This document shows positions 56,967-64,000 of a stretch of 64,000 nt of DNA, one piece after another. How positions within the stretch are numbered: the stretch's first letter is position 1; every line of letters begins with the position of its first letter. The notes beneath the pieces are model-generated. The model was not told where the DNA came from and ran no database searches. It worked only from the letters and a program-made list of their open reading frames with translations. The DNA lies in contig NC_083601.1 of assembly GCF_029168945.1 (NCBI RefSeq), positions 30,369,660-30,433,659 on the forward strand. Direction: 5' to 3'. The DNA comes from Cannabis sativa. Taxonomy: Eukaryota; Streptophyta; Magnoliopsida; Rosales; Cannabaceae. The position numbers and the translations under genes are program-made.

Positions 56967-59690
56967 GTGAATAAATTACTTTATTTGCAAACATTTTATT
57001 ACGTAACTTTAACCCAAGTGGGATTCGGGATACACTTTCCTGTACAGAAAACAAATGGTTTTGTCTGAGTCTGTAGAATAAATTTTGTGAACTGGTTACC
57101 AAATAGATGCGAACCAGTAAGAATAAGATTAAGGTTTTATTGAAATTGATTTGCTAACAGGATTACTGCCTAATGTGTCATTTATATGTATATATCATTA
57201 CGTATGAATATATAATATATTGAATTTGCTTGTTTAAAGTTTTACATGATTAGAGTGCATGCTGCATTTGTCATAACAGTAAACTAGTTTTTCCATGTCA
57301 ATTTGGTTATTTAGTTGGATCTATAGATAAACAAATGTAGGACAGAGTATATGTGTTCGTATATATTTGCCACTACTTTTGAAGCTTAAACGTAGAAATG
57401 TGAGTGAAGATGTTTATTTGTCGGTTAATGAATATGTTGGTAGTGTCTAAGCTGTAACTGAAGGAAATGGTTAGATTAGAATACCAAACATGTATATGAT
57501 TTGCCAAGTTCTTAACCAGATCGAAGCTATTTGGACTTCAAGCAATAGTTTGTGTGCTACACCGCAGAGTTTTTATTTTCCTTTCTAATATTATGTGGCA
57601 CTTAGAATTCTAAAGGGATAAGTTGATTGATTTGATTTTTGAAAACATGCTGAGGTTAGAGATGACTTAGAGGTATCAAAAACTAATGATGGCCGTCCAT
57701 TGTGGTGGCTTCTACTGTTAAATTCACATAAAGTAAAACTGTCTTGGCTTCTGATGTAAAATTTACGTCTATTTTACCTGATGGGGGTGGTCAAGATAAA
57801 TGGTTAGTGAAAGTCATTATCACCACCTGTCTTTTTCATTCTTTCATTTGTGAAATGGCAATAATCATAGACTGTGTCTATAGCCCAATTAAAACTGAGG
57901 TCCTTGTACGTTTTGCCGACGGCCAATGTGAGCCACTCCTTTTCTTATTGCTTGGCCTTTTCTCTTCTTTACGAGAGAAATAAAGGACTCGGCTGTTGTG
58001 GTGCCTTAGAAGCAAACATATCCATCATTTTACTTATTTTATTTTTATTTATATTTTCTAGAAAAGGGGTCCAAGTTTGGATTCTTGGCTCTAATTCGAC
58101 ATACCACAATTGGACATGTGACCAAAACCCCACATTCCACTACACGCCCAATGGATTGCCATGCTAATGCTACCCCTTAATGTTTTTTTTTTTTTTCACT
58201 AACCAAAAAACCATTGATTTAGTGCAACTTTGTCTCTAAGGCCAACTGATCTTTCTGGGTTTGTTCATTTAATTGATATTAATTTTTCTCAAACTGTCAG
58301 TTAATAATATTATATTCATATTTATATATACAAACACACATTCATATATAAGTCAAACGAATAGTACATGTCCTTAGAATGCAATTGGTTAATTTGGAAA
58401 GGTAGTGGTCCTCGGTTGTGTTATTAAAATCATCACTTGGATTCTTCATTTTCATCATGGTTGTTTAATTCTTTACTTATAATTTCAAACTGCTGAGCTC
58501 AGCCACCCTTTTTTTCCATTGGCCCTCCTCACTTTCCTTACCCATTTTATCTACCAAATCCAATTGGATAATACATATTCACTTGTACTTTACCATTTTA
58601 ATATTTATAACGCTATGAACAATGCCGTTTTCAAAACGTTGAGACAACTTATTTAAATAACCAATAACTAATACTTTTAATTTTTTTTAATTAAACTGGC
58701 CCATGTTCCACATTAAAAATAGCTCATCTCCTCAAAAATTTAGCAAATGCTATTAATTAGAATGTTTTTCACATTTCATGTGGTCTGATGACTCTGATCT
58801 GGTCTCCACTAACTAGTACTACAATAAACAATCACGAGAGTCACAGACATATTTTATGGTGTTATGGAGGCATGTGAAAAATCTGTCTAAATAGGTTAGA
58901 AGGGATGCATTATAACAAAAAAGCAAAATTTTCAGATCGTACACATTACTAAAATTCCTTTAGAACAGGTATAATAATTGGTTGAAAATCCAACCATAAT
59001 ATTTTAGTATACAACAACCACTCAGCTGACACATCAGAAAATTATATATTTTTCCTTTTTAAGGATAAATTTGAACTTTTGGTGAGTCATCGCCTACCTT
59101 TGACACGTCAGTTTTTTTTCCTCCATTCATAAGGAAGTTATAGATGAATTTTGAAATCGAATGACATGTGGCTTTGGATTATTTTACTCTGATTTGCCAA
59201 TTGGATTAAATGTAAATGTAAATGTATGTTTAAGGTTTAACAGAAAACAGTGATAGAAAACCTAAAAATAAAAGTCATAAGAGCTAAAATCAACCATAAA
59301 AACAGATTATGACAGCATTTAAAGGCAATTAAAACCAAGTTATGGAAATGTTGCAAGTCACCATTCACATTAAACCTTATGACTTTATCTTTTATTGATA
59401 CCATTAATGGCTTACCTTCCCCATTGTCAATGACTTAATAAATGTGCTATAAAATATCTAGCCTCGTACCTTTATCACTCACCTATCACCCGAATGATTT
59501 TAAAGACAACATTTACTATCAATGAATAGCATGTCTATATTTTTTTCGATATAGACAATTTCTCATATTAAAAATTATCATTATAAAATATGGTAAAAAT
59601 CTACCTTATTTTTAGATAATTTTTTTAATATAATACTAAAAGTAACCGTCATACAATATGTGTTGTTCATTCTTTGTATTATCCAAATAA
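56967..59690. other. Intergenic region between NFU and the 60-kb repeat cluster
   Basis: The NFU 3' UTR should occupy the first few hundred bases. After that the DNA is AT-rich. Two overlapping short ORFs near 57744-58167 resemble nothing. I see no gene, tRNA or complete transposon. Confidence 0.5.
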
Positions 59691-59692
59691 TA

Positions 59693-60035
59693 TTATGTTT
59701 TTGAAAACTATTTTATGTTTTTGAAAATTAAAATAGTGGGGTCCACTTAAAAATTCTTGATTGGTTGAGTGTTTTCAAAAATATTATTTTGAGTTTTAGG
59801 CTAAAAAATAAAAATATAATTTTTATATTTTTTATGTTTTCAAATCATAAAATCTAAAAACTCTCTAATTATTCTCTTACTTTTTTTATTTGAGATTCCT
59901 AACCAATTACATATTCAATTTTTTAAAACTTAAAAATATTAAATCACACTACCACCAATCACATATTTAGAAACAATTTTTCACTTACAAAATTTAAATC
60001 TTTGTTTCCAAAACATATTTTTAAAAAACATAGTT
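59693..60035. mobile_element. Probable MITE with imperfect inverted ends
   Basis: TTTTTGAAAACTATTTTATG near the left end pairs imperfectly with ACATAGTTTTTGAATC near 60028-60043, and GATTGGTTGAGTG (about 59759) faces CCAATCA (about 60049). Non-coding, AT-rich. The exact boundaries are not certain. Confidence 0.38.
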
Positions 60036-60084
60036 TTTGAATCACAAACCAATCAAACTCGATTTTTTTTTTTTTTTAATTTTG

Positions 60085-60315
60085 ACATGTAGTAAATTGT
60101 ACTCCTAAATTTTCAGACTATTAAATTTTTTTCAAAACTATTGAAATTGTTAGATTTAAGAATTTTATTTTAAATTCGTTCAATTTGATAAAAGACGTCT
60201 AACACAGACGGAAGATCGTGGCTCGATTTGGTACATGGACAATCGTCATTTAGGTGTCTGCCAATAAAATTAAATGGAATTAGATGAAAACCCTTAAATT
60301 CAACAATCTTAATTA
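60085..60315. mobile_element. Degenerate relative of the MITE at 9121-9508
   Basis: Shares TTTGACATGTA, CTATTGAAATTGTTAGATTTAAG, TCTAACA and, inverted, AATTCAACAATCTTAA with the 9.1-kb element, in the same order. The ends are worn. Confidence 0.4.
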
Positions 60316-60474
60316 TTTGTTTTTTTAATACAAGTTTACGAAATAAAATCATAATTAGCCAAAATCAATCACTAAATAAACCAATAATTAATTAATTGTG
60401 GAGTTGGACATCAAATAGTTGTTATAATTTGTCTCAATATATTTTTTCATATAATAAAAATTGTATTAATATAG

Positions 60475-61170
60475 GGTGTATTTGGTAATACTTTTTTAAT
60501 CAGTTTTTTATTTTAAAATTAGAAAAGTGAAAATATTTTCCAAAATCATGTTCTATAAAATTGATTTTTACTTTTCAATTTTTTAATTGATAATCAAAAT
60601 TTTAGAAAAAAAAAATTAAAATTTTTTTAAACAATTTTTTTTTTATCAATATTTTGAATTCCGACCCCAACTTAAATCTTAGAACTCGGACCTAGACCCT
60701 AACCCAGACCCCGACTCAGACCCAAACCTTGACCCCAACCTGGGCCCTGGACCTAGACTTGGACACCTGACCTAGACCCCGGACCTGAACCTTGGACCCA
60801 GACCGGACTCGGGCTCCAACCCCAGATCCCGCCCCCTGCCCCAAACTTGGAGCCCAGACACTGGACTTGATCCCGACTCTGGACCCCAGTCCCAGACCCA
60901 AACCCCTACTCAAACCTTGACCCTGACCCCATCCTTAATTCGGACCACAGATCCTTATCCCAACCCAGACCCAAACTTGGCCCAAGACCTTGGAACCGAA
61001 CCCAGACCCGAATCCAAGTTCCGAACCCGATTTAAATAAAATAAAAAAATAAAAATAAAATTTACTGAAAATAATATAGTTATAGAACACGAAAAATAAA
61101 ATTTTAAAACTAAAAATTTTACATTTATTTTTGTGATTAAAAAATTTAAAAACAAAAATATTACAAACAT
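60475..61170. mobile_element. Inverted-repeat element carrying a minisatellite
   Basis: The AT-rich left shoulder (GTGTATTTGGTAATAC, TTAATCAG, CATGTTCTATAAA, about 60475-60575) is matched, inverted, by the right shoulder (TTATAGAACACG about 61080-61091, TTGTGATTAAAAA, ATATTACAAACATTC about 61157-61171). Together they frame a GC-rich minisatellite of about 370 bp. Target duplication was not established, so the family is open. Confidence 0.42.
60660..61030. repeat. Degenerate ~6-bp minisatellite (GACCCN-type)
   Basis: A long run of phrases such as CCGACCCC, GACCCAGACC, GACCTAGACC and GAACCCGA: about 6-bp and 12-bp periodicity, heavily degenerate. It stands out as strongly C-rich on the plus strand inside AT-rich DNA. 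The minus strand therefore reads as Gly/Val/Ser/Arg-rich peptides that are not genes. Confidence 0.85.
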
Positions 61171-61860
61171 TCATTAAAAAAAAAAACAAATGTATAAATT
61201 TTTCTTTACAAAAATATATAATTAGGGGACATGGCACCCGAATGAGTCCCCTAGCTCAGTCGTTGTTAGTTACACCAAATGTTAGACAACATGATTTTTA
61301 TAAAGAAGAAAAGAAACCAGAAATAAAACTATAGAACCATAACTTTAACCATTATTATTAAGGACTTTGTTCTCTGTGAGTGTTTGTGCTATCCTGATTT
61401 TATTCTGGGCTTAAAAAAAAGCCATTTATGTATAAACAAACGAAGTCTCAAACTCGAAACAAAATGGGGAAACACAGTGAGTTTGGTTTTGACAGGTTGG
61501 ACAAAGACACAAGCCTTTAACTCAATCCCACACGATTACCAAGCGCCACCACGTGTATTCCCATTTCCACAACTCGAACACCACAGGAGACTCCCGCTTT
61601 TTTACTTTCCCCATAAATATATATTACTCAATTACACATATTTGTCATATATATACATACATATATGTTACAAAACACTTCTATCTTTCCTTTCTTCCCT
61701 TCTCTATTTTACCTCTTCTAGTTTTCTTTTTCTTTCTTACACATCATCTTTGTAGTGGATCACAAAATCTTGGCTTTTGATTTGAGAAACGACAATAAGG
61801 TAGATAGGATTTGTAATTTTGTATTGTCGTTTGATCCAAAAATCCAGTTAGTCAAGAGAT
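61171..61860 (+). promoter_or_regulatory. Promoter and leader of the MFS transporter gene
   Basis: A CACGTG G-box (61550-61555) is followed by a TATA-like CCATAAATATATATT (about 61611-61625) and a CT-rich leader (61680-61745) before the ATG at 61861. This order is that of a typical plant core promoter. A G-box suggests bZIP or bHLH control, which is inference only. Confidence 0.5.
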
Positions 61861-64000
61861 ATGACTTGGAAGAGTGATTTCAGAGAGCTTCGGCCTCTGA
61901 TTCATCTGTTGTTGCCACTTTGTGTTCATTGGATTGCTGAGGAAATGACTGTGTCAGTACTTGTGGATGTTACTACTGGGGCTCTTTGTCCTGACCATTC
62001 TACTTGTTCTCAAGCCATTTACATCAACGGTATTCAACAAACGGTATGTAATTGATCATTTTATTTGTTTTCTGTTTGGATGGTGGGAAAATTTGGGAAA
62101 GAAAGTAATGAAAGTTTCAATACCAAATTAATATGTTTGAAAATTTTCACATGGGCTTTTGTTTTTTTCTTGAATTTTCTCACGAAACACGCTGTATGTT
62201 GCGTGTGAATCACTGACAATCATGCATTTCTTTAATTGTTTATCTATGGAAACATTATTGGTGTTTCTTTACTCCGTTGAATTTGAATATATGTATTGAT
62301 AACTTTCAATCCAACTAGAAGATAAAGAGATATATATTTTTCTTCTTTTTAATAATTAACTATCACAGTCATTAGTTGTTGATAAAATAAAAACAACTTT
62401 TGTTTTGGAGTGATATTATTTCATTTGTCCTTTTTGCAAAATCTGAATTTAATTTCATCATTCAAAGGTTGAATTTTTAAAGCTTATTGTTGATGTATTT
62501 GTATTTTCGGAGATGCCCGTTGTTTGTTGATAATATTTGTATTTTAGGAGCCTTCTGGAAATATCAAAATTAACAAATAATTGAGTTTGTTAGTTTCTGA
62601 ATAATTAATATTTTGTTCAACATTTGTTCCTGTTAGAATAATTATGAAAGGATTGAATTGACCCAGTGAGATTTAGTTTGGGCTAATGTAAATATAATAA
62701 TTTATTAATTATGTTACTGCAATAATCTAGTAAATGAAGACCAGTAAATTAGCCAGGTAAATAGTAAATACTAAGAACTCTGGGTTTAAACAATTTTGAA
62801 CTATGGTTGCTCTAGATAGTCATATGGGGATCAGTACGTAACTTCTACCAGAAATAAAAGGAAATTTAATTGTAATGATAAGCTGAGGTTTTGCTTTTGC
62901 ATAACTCATTTTTAGAATAAAAAAAATGTTTTAATTCATATTTATTACCTCAGAGAGCAAAATTGATGCTCATGGAAAAATTATGTTGTTTGTAGATTGT
63001 TGGAATTTTCAAGATGGTGGTGCTTCCACTTCTTGGTCAGCTTGCTGATGAGCATGGACGTAAACCATTGCTCATTCTAACAGTGTCAACAACCATAATT
63101 CCATTTGGTATGTTTATTCTGGATTATAACATAACACTATGAAGAAATTAAGAAATTTCTATGAGTGTAATTTGTGATTGTTTGTTCACGAGCCATAGAC
63201 ATCATCTTATTTCAAAAGGCTGTTTATTCGAATTACATTATTCTTTTTGCTTCTTTCTATGATTAATTATATTTTAAATATGGTTTTGTTAAATATCTCT
63301 TGCAGCATTGCTTGCTTGGAATCAATCTAAGGAATTTGTGTATGCTTACTATGTGCTTCGAACGATTTCATACATCATCAGTCAAGGGAGTATTTTCTGC
63401 ATTGCTGTTGCTTATACAGTAAGTAACTTCCTTATCGATTGGCAAAAACTTTAATAACAGCAAATGTTGAAATTTGACATTGCCTTTTTTCGCCCATTAG
63501 GCAGACGTTGTTAGTGATGGTAAGAGAGCTGCAGTCTTTAGTTGGATCACAGGTCTCTTTTCTGCAGCGCATGTTTTGGGAAATTTTCTGGCACGTTTCC
63601 TTCCAGAGGGATACATTTTTTTGGTAAGAACCTATTACTTGCTTTGGTTTCAGCCAATTCTATCTTATTTCTCTCCTCTTTAATCTTAGACCTCTTAACT
63701 TAAGCTTTCTTGATTCAGGTTTCAATAACTCTGTTGATCTTTTGTCCGGTTTATATGCAACTGTTTTTGACTGAGACGGTGAAACCAGCTCCTAAGAGTG
63801 ACAAGGATTCAGCTTGTCTGACCAAGACACTTATGGTTGTCAAGAAACGATTCGTAACAATGAGAGATTCTGCAACCTTAGTAGTGAGCAGGTAAATTTT
63901 GTGGACCTTACCAGAAGTTTTCTCAGTTATGTACATTCACTCCCTTGCTAACAACTTCACTTTTTCTTTTTCTTACATTGCAGTCCAACACTTAGGAGCA
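61861..64000 (+). CDS. Major facilitator superfamily transporter, 5' part (cut by window end)
   Basis: Six exons so far, all in frame: 61861-62043, 62996-63107, 63306-63418, 63501-63623, 63719-63891 and 63984 onward, giving about 240 residues. Hydrophobic segments alternate with short loops. MFS landmarks are the loop [14 protein letters not shown] after the second segment (the GxLaDrxGrkxxl signature) and the [18 protein letters not shown] region. The sequence resembles the plant group annotated as hippocampus-abundant-transcript-like or tetracycline-transporter-like MFS proteins (Arabidopsis At2g16970-16990 group, from memory). The substrate is unknown; Arabidopsis relatives sit in membranes. 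The conserved [19 protein letters not shown] near residue 25 supports the start. The C-terminal half lies beyond the window. Confidence 0.88.

Noticed and set aside
60716..60913. Gly/Val/Ser/Arg-rich minus-strand ORF
   Set aside because: It is the translation of the C-rich minisatellite, not a protein gene.
60660..61030. Possible interstitial telomeric repeat (one CCCTAACCC)
   Set aside because: The motif occurs once. The main repeat is GACCCN-like, not the plant telomere heptamer.

Overview
This window is AT-rich nuclear DNA from a flowering plant, most likely a eudicot. The evidence is the GT-AG introns with T-rich acceptors, plant-only families (a LITTLE ZIPPER microprotein, a plastid BASS4 transporter, a plant R3H-SUZ protein) and plant-type Ty1/copia, CACTA, hAT and Tourist-like elements. 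Several genes resemble Arabidopsis chromosome 3 genes (BASS4, R3H, ZPR3). That comparison is from memory, and I cannot name the species from sequence alone.

Layout. 1-13,000 is a transposon-rich, gene-poor stretch: the 3' end of an LTR retrotransposon, a solo LTR with a 5-bp target duplication, a 3.3-kb non-autonomous CACTA element sitting exactly between two copies of a ~254/277-bp duplication, a Mutator-like element and several MITEs. 13,152-16,430 is an alpha/beta hydrolase gene (minus). 17,082-17,808 holds a TRIM remnant and a LINE RNase H fragment. 18,417-24,794 is a full-length Ty1/copia element (minus) with a 5-bp target duplication, near-identical LTRs and a frameshifted polyprotein. 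25,138-30,152 is BASS4 (minus, 14 exons). It shares a 291-bp divergent promoter with a plus-strand aspartyl aminopeptidase gene (30,444-35,521, 10 exons). 36,092-36,313 is a 73-codon LITTLE ZIPPER gene (minus). 37,060-40,940 is intergenic, with an LTR-like block and an unrecognised GC-rich ORF. 41,889-49,663 holds two tandem copies of an R3H-SUZ nucleic-acid-binding protein gene (minus). 52,245-56,966 is a mitochondrial NFU4/5-type iron-sulfur scaffold gene (plus, 6 exons) with a LINE in its last intron. 61,861 to the window end is the 5' part of a major-facilitator transporter gene (plus).

The genes are ordinary, independently transcribed nuclear genes. Two products go to plastid or mitochondrion (BASS4, NFU), and the aminopeptidase has an N-terminal extension that may be organellar. 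The most unusual structures are the CACTA element bounded by a large direct duplication, its nested palindromes and 151-bp tandem array, a stem-loop kept just after the stop codon of both R3H copies, and a minisatellite-bearing inverted-repeat element near 60.5-61.2 kb. All exon coordinates come from reading splice signals and frame continuity by eye. I saw no tRNA, rRNA or CRISPR loci.
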